DNA of 64,000 nucleotides from Christiangramia sp. (lineage in GTDB: Bacteria > Bacteroidota > Bacteroidia > Flavobacteriales > Flavobacteriaceae). Under the pieces are notes generated by a model. That model had not been told where the DNA came from, searched no databases, and saw nothing but the letters and a program-made list of their open reading frames with translations. The number at the start of each line of letters is the position of its first letter. Within the stretch, counting starts at the first letter, position 1. A program made the translations under genes and the position numbers. The stretch covers positions 180,557 through 244,556 of the forward strand of contig NZ_JAPYPC010000001.1 in assembly GCF_029937855.1 (NCBI RefSeq), read 5' to 3'. Below are positions 44,729 to 54,671 of the stretch, one piece after another.

Positions 44729-45226
44729 ATGTATACCAAGAAATTTGAAATAAGATGGAGTGATTTGGATGCCAACAGACATCTGGCAAACTCAGCATTT
44801 ATAAACTTTATGAGCCATACCCGAATGGGTTTTCTAATGGAAAACGGATTTGGCCAAAAAGAATTATCCCATTACAACCTTGGTCCTATTGTATTCTATG
44901 AGCATATCTATTATTTCAAGGAAATATTTGCTGGAAAACCGGTAACAGTTACCCTGGAACTTAGCGGGCTCTCAAAAGATGGGATGTATTTTGAATTTAT
45001 TCACAAAATATACGATTATAAAGGGAAAAATTGTGCAACCTGTGAAATGATGGGTTCCTGGATAGATCTGGAAGAAAGAAAATTAATCAGCTTACCAGAT
45101 GAACTATTCAAACAATTAGATAATACTCCTAAATCTGATAATTTTAGGACATTAACCAAAGAAGATACACGAAAATTCGGGAAGCGACCACATGATATTA
45201 GCCCGGAAGAAGTAAACAACCTTTAA
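44729..45226 (+). CDS. Acyl-CoA thioesterase (hotdog fold)
   Basis: Starting at 44729 gives 165 residues with the 4HBT-type opening FEIRWSDLDANRHLANSAFINFM, including the catalytic Asp of this subfamily. The sequence then follows the usual hotdog strands. Such enzymes hydrolyse acyl-CoA esters, but the chain length is not predictable. Its stop overlaps the next gene start (TAATG). Confidence 0.87.
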   Translation: MYTKKFEIRWSDLDANRHLANSAFINFMSHTRMGFLMENGFGQKELSHYNLGPIVFYEHIYYFKEIFAGKPVTVTLELSGLSKDGMYFEFIHKIYDYKGKNCATCEMMGSWIDLEERKLISLPDELFKQLDNTPKSDNFRTLTKEDTRKFGKRPHDISPEEVNNL

Positions 45227-45873
45227 TGGAGTTAAAAAACAAGATTGATGAAATCTGGTATGCATGCTATGGTTCCAATATTAGGGAAGAGCGATTTATG
45301 TGTTACATCAATGGTGGGACTCCGCCGGGTGCTCTGAAAAATTTCACCGGCTGCTCTGATAAATCAAAACCGAAAAAAAGCAGAACGATCAAAATAGATC
45401 ATGAAATGTATTTTGCCAAGGAATCTCCAACCTGGAATGGTGGTGGTATTTGCTTTTTAAATCCTGAAAAAGATCCTTCAGCTGAAACTTTGGGCAGGAC
45501 CTATCTTATTAATAAGGGTCAGTTTAAAGACCTGGTGAGACAGGAGCTTAAGTTTGAGGGGGAAATAATTATAGATTTTGAGGAGTTAATAGAAAAAGGT
45601 TCTTATAACTGTATGACCGATGGACGCTACGGACTTTTACTTTATTTAGGTGAAATTGAAAATAAGCCTGTGGTTACTTTTACCAGTGAAATATTATTAA
45701 ATAATGAGATCAATGCGCCAGACGAGGCATACTTAACCACCATTCTAAAAGGTTTATGTGAAATTTATTCACTGGATAAACCTCAGATGATAGAGTATTT
45801 CAGAGATAAAAAGGGAATTAAAAATTCGAAGATCGAAGATAGACTTCAGCAGATAATAAATTCCATATCCTGA
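45226..45873 (+). CDS. Gamma-glutamylcyclotransferase-fold-like protein
   Basis: The 215-residue protein begins with WYACYGSNIREERF, the GGCT-like YGSN motif. Strands LGRTYLINKGQF and RYGLLLYLGEIE follow, then a helical C-terminus. The Glu that is catalytic in true gamma-glutamylcyclotransferases is not evident, so the reaction may differ. It is translationally coupled to the thioesterase. Confidence 0.65.
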   Translation: MELKNKIDEIWYACYGSNIREERFMCYINGGTPPGALKNFTGCSDKSKPKKSRTIKIDHEMYFAKESPTWNGGGICFLNPEKDPSAETLGRTYLINKGQFKDLVRQELKFEGEIIIDFEELIEKGSYNCMTDGRYGLLLYLGEIENKPVVTFTSEILLNNEINAPDEAYLTTILKGLCEIYSLDKPQMIEYFRDKKGIKNSKIEDRLQQIINSIS

Positions 45874-45910
45874 TTTTAGGTATCTTTAAGAATATCTAAA
45901 TTTTTAGCAG

Positions 45911-46357
45911 ATGAATAGTGCTTCCCAGAGATCGTTACTTAAAAAACGATTTTTCCTGTTGATAATAATAGGTGTTTTCCAATTATTTCAGAATTGTACA
46001 ATATATAAGGGCTCTTCCGTAGATATTGAAACCGCAGTACAGGAAAATACCGGTGCAGTAGTTATTACCCAAGATGGAAAGAGGCTCAAATTCAAAAAGC
46101 TAATTAAAACCGAGGAACATCTTATAGGAATCGTAAAAAAAAACAGCACAAAGCGTTATTTGGACAAAAATAAGTTTGATTTTGAAAAGCGCGAACGTTT
46201 GCAAAAGTATATGATCGATTCCTTAGCGATCAATGAGATCTATCCAAAGAATAAAACTGCTTCAACGCTAGTAAGTATAGGAATTATAATTATATCTGCA
46301 ATAACTGTGGCAATGATTAGCGTAGGAATCGTTTTTCTAGCTAGTTTTGGAGGTTAA
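45911..46357 (+). CDS. Hypothetical lipoprotein-like membrane protein
   Basis: The 148-residue protein has an N-terminal hydrophobic stretch (RFFLLIIIGVFQLFQNC, a possible lipobox Cys29) and a central basic segment. A C-terminal membrane helix reads LVSIGIIIISAITVAMISVG. I do not recognise a family. TATCTTTA at 45889 may be its promoter. It overlaps the convergent EamA gene by four bases. Confidence 0.6.
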   Translation: MNSASQRSLLKKRFFLLIIIGVFQLFQNCTIYKGSSVDIETAVQENTGAVVITQDGKRLKFKKLIKTEEHLIGIVKKNSTKRYLDKNKFDFEKRERLQKYMIDSLAINEIYPKNKTASTLVSIGIIIISAITVAMISVGIVFLASFGG

Positions 46358-47256
46358 GACGTTTTTATCTTTGTTTTCTTAATACTTACCATGTAAACCC
46401 CTATAAATACCAGCGCAGCGGCCAATCCTTTAATCCAGGTTAATTTATCTGCACCTACAGAAATTGCAAAAGTAATCGCAATTAAAGGCTGAAGATAAAT
46501 GAAAGCACTTATGGTAGAGGGTGAAAGTTGTTTTAAGGCGTAGATATTTAGGAGATATGTCATAAATGTAGTTCCTAACACTACAAAGCCCATTTTCCAA
46601 ATCGCATCAAAGGGGAGGCTTTCCCACTCTACCGCCATAAATTCACTGTAAGTAACCGGCAGATTAATAAATATAGCGATTAAGAACAACCACTTCATCA
46701 AAGTAATGGCATGATATTTTTTAGTGAGCGGTTTAACCAGGATGAGATATAGCCCGTAGGAGAATGCATTTACGATAAACAGGAGATTTCCTAACGGAAT
46801 ATTAGGCGCATTAAAATTTTCTCCTGAACTAAAAAGCACTAAGACCAGAGCCCCGGCCATTCCAATAATAATTCCCAATGTTTTTAATAAAGTGATGCGT
46901 TCTTTGATCAGAATAGAGGCTAAAATAAGCACCATTACAGGAGATAAGGTGATAATCACCGAACTGTTGATAGGGGTAGAAAGGCTCAAACCTTTAAAAA
47001 AGAACAGCATATTGATCACCATACCAAAAACGGCACAGCCCGCAATTCGAGGCCAGTCTGAAGTTGTTATTTTTTCTTTAGGCGCAAAAAAGCTTATGAT
47101 CCAGAAAAGGATCGCCGCGCCGGTAACTCTTAGTAAAATAAATCCGAAAGGTTCAATGTACAACGGCATGAGGCCTTTAGCGATGGTATGGTTTACGCCA
47201 TAGATTGCACTTGCTCCAAAAGCGGCCAGGATAGCCAGAATTCGGCTATTCTCCAT
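46354..47256 (-). CDS. EamA/DMT-family transporter
   Basis: The 300-residue protein has ten predicted helices in two EamA repeats (AAFGASAIYGVNHTIAKG and LLFIVNAFSYGLYLIL). DMT members export amino acids, metabolites or drugs, and the substrate is unknown. Its start overlaps the arsC-like gene end by 11 bases, so both are in one operon. Confidence 0.88.
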   Translation of the reverse strand: MENSRILAILAAFGASAIYGVNHTIAKGLMPLYIEPFGFILLRVTGAAILFWIISFFAPKEKITTSDWPRIAGCAVFGMVINMLFFFKGLSLSTPINSSVIITLSPVMVLILASILIKERITLLKTLGIIIGMAGALVLVLFSSGENFNAPNIPLGNLLFIVNAFSYGLYLILVKPLTKKYHAITLMKWLFLIAIFINLPVTYSEFMAVEWESLPFDAIWKMGFVVLGTTFMTYLLNIYALKQLSPSTISAFIYLQPLIAITFAISVGADKLTWIKGLAAALVFIGVYMVSIKKTKIKTS

Positions 47257-47602
47257 GTATAGATCTTTTGGCGTTTGCTACCGTTTTCTTTGAATTTCCA
47301 ATAAAGATCTCGTCGTTATTAATAATTACCGGCCTTTTTAAAAAGCTATAATGATCCAGGATAAGATTTTTGTAGCTTCCTTCACCTAGCTCTTCATTTT
47401 TTAGATCCCTCTGCTTATATAGCCTTGCCCTTCTGCTGAAAAGGGATTCGTAACTCCCTGATAACTCCTGCATCTGGTCCAGTTGTTCCTCGGTGATCTC
47501 CTCGTTTTTAATATCCTGAAGGATAAAGGAATCTGGTACGTCAAGTTCATTTAGAATTCTTTTGCAGGTATCGCAGGTAGAAAGATGATATATTTTTTTC
47601 AT
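47246..47602 (-). CDS. ArsC/Spx-family thioredoxin-fold protein
   Basis: Starting at 47602 gives 118 residues beginning MKKIYHLSTCDTCKRIL, with Cys10 and Cys13 forming a CxxC redox pair. The later segments RPVIINNDEIFIG match the ArsC/YffB/Spx family. A single-Cys arsenate reductase would lack Cys13, so a Spx- or YffB-like role is also possible. It is co-directional and overlaps the EamA gene. Confidence 0.85.
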   Translation of the reverse strand: MKKIYHLSTCDTCKRILNELDVPDSFILQDIKNEEITEEQLDQMQELSGSYESLFSRRARLYKQRDLKNEELGEGSYKNLILDHYSFLKRPVIINNDEIFIGNSKKTVANAKRSIHGE

Positions 47603-47660
47603 GGCTGGAAGTTTTACAAATGCAAAGAACGGGATTTTCAATTAAAAAATTAACAGGAAC

Positions 47661-48446
47661 CTAAGCTTTTGGTTCTACCTTTTCCATTTTTAGGAATTGC
47701 TTAATTTCAGCTCTTGGGTATGTTAAAATAAAATTCCCGGAGGCGTAGGGTGCAATTTCGTAGGCATTATAGTGAAGAATTATTTTTTTCTGAAAGATCC
47801 CAATATTCTGTGGAAGATGAAATTCATCATTTTCAAAGAACATTCCTGTGCTGTTTATATTTTGCTCGGTTGGAATATGCTGCTTTATTCTGAAATCCTT
47901 CTCCACGTATTCAATAAATTCCGACTTAAATAAATCCTGAGCCTGCAGGGACTTTCCGGTTTCAGCATTAAAATTTAAATAGTGAGTGCTGCGATAGCCA
48001 TGAGCTCCACCGGTAAACATATCTGTGTTGAACTGAAGTGAAATCAACTGTGGCGTTTTAAAGACAACTTTGCCATAAATAGTTGCTTCCCAGGGTAATT
48101 CATATTCAGGAAATTCCTGTGCAGTCTCCCGGTAATTTTCAATAAAATTGGTTGCTAATTCTTCAGGTTTTTCTAAACGGCCTTCATCCTGGTAATCGAT
48201 AGTGTTCGCCAGAAAATTTTCAATATCCCTGTTGATTTTTTCTGCCTGACCATCACCATTTTCAGCAACTGGAAAAATTAAACTTATAAAGGTACATTCT
48301 CCTTTTTCCGGCTCGCAATTATCCAGGCTTTCCTGAATAGTTTTTGTTGAAAATTTAAGTTCTTTCTCAATATCTTCAGTTTCTTTTTTATCGTCTCCGC
48401 AGGAAATGCATATCAGAAATAAACATAGCAACAAATTTCTCTTCAC
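47661..48446 (-). CDS. DUF4163/DUF3298 lipoprotein
   Basis: The 261-residue protein starts at GTG (MKRNLLLCLFLICISC) with lipobox Cys16. Residues 60-180 resemble DUF4163 and the C-terminal half DUF3298 (GGAHGYRSTHYLNFNAETGK, then ILHYNAYEIAPYASG). This RsiV-like extracytoplasmic architecture binds lysozyme in Firmicutes, but the role here is unknown. No ATG in the leader gives a signal peptide. Confidence 0.82.
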   Translation of the reverse strand: MKRNLLLCLFLICISCGDDKKETEDIEKELKFSTKTIQESLDNCEPEKGECTFISLIFPVAENGDGQAEKINRDIENFLANTIDYQDEGRLEKPEELATNFIENYRETAQEFPEYELPWEATIYGKVVFKTPQLISLQFNTDMFTGGAHGYRSTHYLNFNAETGKSLQAQDLFKSEFIEYVEKDFRIKQHIPTEQNINSTGMFFENDEFHLPQNIGIFQKKIILHYNAYEIAPYASGNFILTYPRAEIKQFLKMEKVEPKA

Positions 48447-48558
48447 AGCAAATAGGTGTTAATTAACATGCTAAAGGTAAAGGCTATTTTGTGATTGCCC
48501 AACAGGCGCACTACATTTGTTTTTCAATATTTTGAAATGTTACGATCTGTTTCGGGTC

Positions 48559-48607
48559 CTTATTCGAGAAGCTGAGAAAATGATAATTATGAGGCTTCTA
48601 ATTCTAT
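48559..48607 (+). promoter_or_regulatory. Structured leader of metB, possible SAM-I riboswitch relic
   Basis: The 5' leader contains CTTATTCGAGAAGCTGAG and then GAGGCTTCTAATTCTATCC. The AGAAGC/GCTTCT arms pair with a 21-base loop. The two parts resemble the outer regions of the SAM-I aptamer (CTTATCAAGAGAAGCTGAG and GCTAATTCC), but the central pseudoknot domain is missing, so a working riboswitch is doubtful. Confidence 0.3.
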
Positions 48608-48613
48608 CCAACT

Positions 48614-49756
48614 ATGAAATTTAATACCAAAACCATACATGGAGGTCAGGAAAATATAGATCCTGCTTACGGTGCTGTAATGCCTCCAATCTATCAAACC
48701 ACTACCTATTCACAAAGCACACCAGGCGGTCATAAAGGCTTTGAATATTCCCGAAGCGGAAATCCAACCAGGGCAGCTCTGGAAAAGTCCCTGGCGAGTC
48801 TTGAAAATGGGAAATTTGGCTTTGCTTTTGGATCTGGCCTTGCGGCCATAGATGCGGTGCTGAAACTCTTTAAGCCTGGAGATGAGATTATTTCCACTAA
48901 CGATCTATATGGTGGTTCTTATAGATTATTCACCCATATTTTTGAAGGTCTTGGTATCAAATTCCATTTTATAGGAATGAAAGATACCGGTGGTATTGAG
49001 GAATATATCAATGAGAATACGAAACTCATTTGGGTGGAGACGCCCACTAATCCCATGATGAATATCATTGATATTGAAGCCGTTTCTAAAATCGCAAAAA
49101 AACATGAGCTTCTCCTGGCGGTAGATAATACTTTTGCCACGCCCTATTTACAACAACCACTGGAGTTAGGTGCCGATATTATTATGCATAGTGCCACGAA
49201 ATATCTGGGCGGCCATAGCGATGTGGTGATGGGCGGTCTTGTGGTAAAGGATAAAGAGCTTGCCGATAAACTTTATTTTATTCAGAATGCGAGTGGTGCG
49301 ATTTGTGGTCCGCAGGATAGTTTTTTAGTACTTCGCGGTATTAAAACTTTACACATCAGGATGCAGCGCCATTGCGAGAATGGGGAAGCAGTGGCGAAAT
49401 ACCTTAAATCCAATCCTAGGATAGATAAGGTTTACTGGCCCGGTTTTGAAGATCATCCAAACCACGAAGTTGCAACAAAGCAAATGTCTGGTTTTGGCGG
49501 AATGATCTCTTTTACCACAAAAGAAGATACTTTAGAAAGCGCGACCAGAATTGTTGAAAATCTGAAAGTTTTTACCTTAGCCGAATCCCTTGGTGGCGTG
49601 GAGTCCCTTGCCGGGCACCCTGCGAGTATGACCCATGCCTCGATTCCGAAGGAGGAGCGGGCAAAAACCGGAATAGTGGACTCTATGATAAGATTGAGCG
49701 TGGGAATAGAAGATGAAGAAGATCTTATTGCAGATCTTAAGCAGGCTATTGGATAA
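48614..49756 (+). CDS. metB: Cystathionine gamma-synthase / gamma-lyase family
   Basis: This PLP enzyme makes cystathionine from an activated homoserine and cysteine, or the reverse, in methionine/cysteine metabolism. Lys196 in HSATKYLGGHSD binds PLP, and YSRSGNPTRAALEKSLASLE and AESLGGVESLAGHPASMTH are family landmarks. The 380-residue length is normal. The synthase and lyase cannot be separated with certainty, so the symbol is provisional. Confidence 0.9.
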   Translation: MKFNTKTIHGGQENIDPAYGAVMPPIYQTTTYSQSTPGGHKGFEYSRSGNPTRAALEKSLASLENGKFGFAFGSGLAAIDAVLKLFKPGDEIISTNDLYGGSYRLFTHIFEGLGIKFHFIGMKDTGGIEEYINENTKLIWVETPTNPMMNIIDIEAVSKIAKKHELLLAVDNTFATPYLQQPLELGADIIMHSATKYLGGHSDVVMGGLVVKDKELADKLYFIQNASGAICGPQDSFLVLRGIKTLHIRMQRHCENGEAVAKYLKSNPRIDKVYWPGFEDHPNHEVATKQMSGFGGMISFTTKEDTLESATRIVENLKVFTLAESLGGVESLAGHPASMTHASIPKEERAKTGIVDSMIRLSVGIEDEEDLIADLKQAIG

Positions 49757-49797
49757 GTTATATCATTTACAGATAAACTGTTTCAATAAGAAAATGA

Positions 49798-51993
<2,196 letters not shown>

Positions 51994-52367
51994 AAAGCTT
52001 TTCTGATTAGTTCACGCTTCAGTAAAGAACGGGCATCACTCCTCCTGTCTACATCAGGTAAGTGGGGAGAATTAGGAACCTGAAGAAATTCTAAAAGTAA
52101 AATACCTCTTTAAAAACTATGATGTTGCCTGGTAACTACAGGTAATTATCCCTACAATTAAAATCCCCTTCAAGGGTGGGATATTACTTCTTTACAATGG
52201 TTATCTGTTATTTTCTTCTAAAATATTGGTTAAGAATTATAGTACGAATTTTCGATCTAAATAAAAATAATCAGGTAGTTTAACGGTTTTAAATTCGTTA
52301 TAACAATTTTAAGTTATTGATTTACAGTAATTAAGGGTGATTTTGTAATTTTACAAAAATCAAAAAA
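51994..52367. repeat. 374-base region with degenerate repeat fragments
   Basis: No ORF fits. Fragments include CTCCTCCTG(tctacat)CAGG...GGGGAG at 52039-52069, a hairpin, and ATCCCCTTCAAGGGTGGGAT at 52163-52182. An imperfect palindrome, GATTTTGTAA/TTACAAAaATC, lies at 52338-52360, just before the next gene. The hairpin has a relative on the other side of that gene. Confidence 0.6.
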
Positions 52368-53192
52368 ATGAAAACACGTAGATCTTTTTCTCTATTGCCC
52401 CTACTTCTTCTTGCCATTGCAATTATTCTTTTCTCATGCGAAAAGGAAGCTTCGGCGGATATAGATCCTAAACTTCAGATAAGCGACCTGAACCATTCTG
52501 CTTCTTCTGAAAAAACAAATGAATTTTATGGTCCTACTCAGCCTTTTGGAAAAGGTATTGTTCGAAGTGCAGTAACTTTAAACAGTGATGGCGAACCTGT
52601 TTCGGTAGCCGTGCTTTTTTCAGAAAAGGCCCTTCTCCACACTCCGCATCATCATGAAGAGCTTAGCCTGGAGCTTCATAAAAAAGCCGATGGCATTATC
52701 ATTGACCATATCGACTTTGGCTGGAACCCCGAGGGGCATGAACCCTTCTTCTACGAGGTTCCCCACTTCGATTTTCACTTTTACTGGATAAGTATGGAAG
52801 AAAAATTTCAGATACTGCCGGGTATGCCCGCAGGGGAAATTTTCCCTGCTTCTCAGTTCTGGCCCGAAGATTATGTGCCTACGCCAGGGTATGTTCCATT
52901 TATGGGCAAACACTGGATTGATCCAAACTCGAACGAATTTGGTCCAAACGGGTTCAACAGGACATTTATTTTTGGATCCTTCGACGGGGATTTTATTTTT
53001 CATGAGCCAATGATCACTAAAGAATATTTCCTGGCCGGTAACTCTTCGGAATCCATTCCTATTCCGCAGCCGTCGGCATACGAACAGTCGGGTTATTATC
53101 CTACATCTTATAGTATCAGCTTTGACCCGGTAAAAAAGCTATACCGCGTTTCGCTGGACAACATGCAGTGGTTTCCGGGAGTAGAAGATTAA
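52368..53192 (+). CDS. DUF5602 / TTHB210-like lipoprotein
   Basis: The 274-residue protein has a lipoprotein signal (LLLAIAIILFSC, Cys24). The mature part has LLHTPHHHEEL, HFDFHFYWIS, FMGKHWIDPNS and MITKEYFLAG, the His-rich pattern of the TTHB210-like family of unknown function. It may bind metal. Codons are more GC-rich than those of neighbouring genes, and the gene is flanked by related repeat hairpins, both of which hint at transfer. Confidence 0.65.
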   Translation: MKTRRSFSLLPLLLLAIAIILFSCEKEASADIDPKLQISDLNHSASSEKTNEFYGPTQPFGKGIVRSAVTLNSDGEPVSVAVLFSEKALLHTPHHHEELSLELHKKADGIIIDHIDFGWNPEGHEPFFYEVPHFDFHFYWISMEEKFQILPGMPAGEIFPASQFWPEDYVPTPGYVPFMGKHWIDPNSNEFGPNGFNRTFIFGSFDGDFIFHEPMITKEYFLAGNSSESIPIPQPSAYEQSGYYPTSYSISFDPVKKLYRVSLDNMQWFPGVED

Positions 53193-53197
53193 TATAG

Positions 53198-53232
53198 AAG
53201 GCGGTCGGGTTATTTCTAACCGCCTTCATTTT
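53198..53232 (+). terminator. Terminator after the DUF5602-like gene
   Basis: AAGGCGGT pairs with ACCGCCTT and is followed by CATTTTA. The stem is perfect and begins 6 bases past the stop codon. Confidence 0.8.
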
Positions 53233-53444
53233 ACCATTCGAATTTAATTCTATACGAGTCTGTTCCCAGCTTTCTGAAGCTTTTCTCCGTTGCTCAGGTT
53301 AATGGCTAATATTTTTTCTGAAGAAATCCGGATTCATTTTTAAACCTTATTACTAATATGAACTCAGTTTTTGCGTGATGCAGTTATGCAAGAGATTTCT
53401 CCCTCCGCCTGTCTGCAACAGTTAGAGTTGGGATGATAATTCCC
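53233..53444. repeat. Gap with a repeat fragment before the PLP gene
   Basis: No gene fits in these 212 bases. At 53403-53433 the sequence CTCCGCCTGTCTGCAACAG is a close relative of the fragment at 52039 (CTCCTCCTGTCTACATCAG), in the same orientation. The rest is AT-rich and unrecognised. Confidence 0.55.
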
Positions 53445-54671
53445 TTAAAATATCTGCTGGAATACCTTAATAAGTTTTTTTACTTCTTCTTCAGTGTTAT
53501 AATGCACAAGACTAACACGAACTACTCCGTTTTTTTCTTCTAGCTGTAGGTCGCTAATTAATTTTTTAGCATAAAAATCACCAAATCTAATGCCTATTCT
53601 ATGGTCATCGACTTTTTCCACGATCGCATCACTTTTCATTTTTGAATGTACAAAAGAGATTGTAGGCACCCGTTTGGAAGAATCTGCTTCTGAATGACCA
53701 ATAATTCTTATTTCAGGAATTTCATTTAAATAATCTAAGAGGGCAGAAGCCAGTTTTTCTTCATGTGTAGCGATAATTTCAAAAGTCTTATTGAGCTTTT
53801 CAGAAAAACTTACAGGATTTGAATTGGAATGATGATTATAGAGTTCTTCATAATATTCAATGATTCCAAGAGTGCTATAAGTAAGTTCAAAATTGAAATT
53901 TCCGGGTTGTAATTTATAAGGAACGTCTTTCTTTCCAATAAAATAGTGGTTGAGGCTATCTAATTTTACCAGTTTATTATATTTTCCATACATCACAGCA
54001 AGATGAGGTCCGTAGGTTTTGTACCAGCTGAAGGTATAGAAATCAACATCCAGCTCCTGCACATCTACCTTTCTATGCGGAGCGTAGGCAACGCCATCTA
54101 CACAAATTAGAGCACCGGCTTTATGAACCTCTTTAGCGATTTTTTTAATAGGATTAATAGTTCCCAGCACATTGGAAGCATGGGTAACTGCTACCAGTTT
54201 AGTACGGGAATTCATCAATTTTCGCAGGTCTGAAATCTCCAGTTGCAGTGTTTCCGGGTTAACTTTCCATATTTTGACTCCAATACCTTTTTCTTTCAGA
54301 TCTGTCCAGGGGGAAACATTGGCTTCATGATCTGTATTGGTCACGATCACTTCGTCTCCTTTTTTCCACTGTTTACCAATGCTTAAGCTTAAAAGTCGCA
54401 TCAGCATGGTGGTAGAAGAACCTATCACTACTTCTTCGTCTCTGGAAGCATTTACTAATTCGGCAATTCTGGAAGTCGCATATTTCAGTTTTTTCCCGGC
54501 TTCTTCAGAAACCTTATAAGAAGCTCCTAATTGTACATTATGATGCAGCAGGTAACCGCTTATCCTTTCAGCTACCTTGCTCAAAACCTGTGAGCCGCCA
54601 GCATTATCCATAAAAATAAAATCCCTTTCCAAAGCAGGGAACTGCTTTCTTACAAAATCTATATCTATCAT
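53445..54671 (-). CDS. Class V aminotransferase, cysteine desulfurase-like
   Basis: The 408-residue PLP enzyme has the Lys218 in FSWYKTYGPH that forms the cofactor Schiff base, and the family pattern NAGGSQVLSK and DHEANVSPW. It belongs to the CsdA/VC1184 branch rather than the IscS housekeeping branch, so sulfur or selenium liberation is possible but not shown. It overlaps the S9 peptidase stop by four bases. Confidence 0.87.
   Translation of the reverse strand: MIDIDFVRKQFPALERDFIFMDNAGGSQVLSKVAERISGYLLHHNVQLGASYKVSEEAGKKLKYATSRIAELVNASRDEEVVIGSSTTMLMRLLSLSIGKQWKKGDEVIVTNTDHEANVSPWTDLKEKGIGVKIWKVNPETLQLEISDLRKLMNSRTKLVAVTHASNVLGTINPIKKIAKEVHKAGALICVDGVAYAPHRKVDVQELDVDFYTFSWYKTYGPHLAVMYGKYNKLVKLDSLNHYFIGKKDVPYKLQPGNFNFELTYSTLGIIEYYEELYNHHSNSNPVSFSEKLNKTFEIIATHEEKLASALLDYLNEIPEIRIIGHSEADSSKRVPTISFVHSKMKSDAIVEKVDDHRIGIRFGDFYAKKLISDLQLEEKNGVVRVSLVHYNTEEEVKKLIKVFQQIF

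Noticed and set aside
52620..53003. A 127-residue ORF antisense to the DUF5602-like gene
   Set aside because: It is a shadow of the plus-strand gene, which has a clear lipoprotein signal and terminator.
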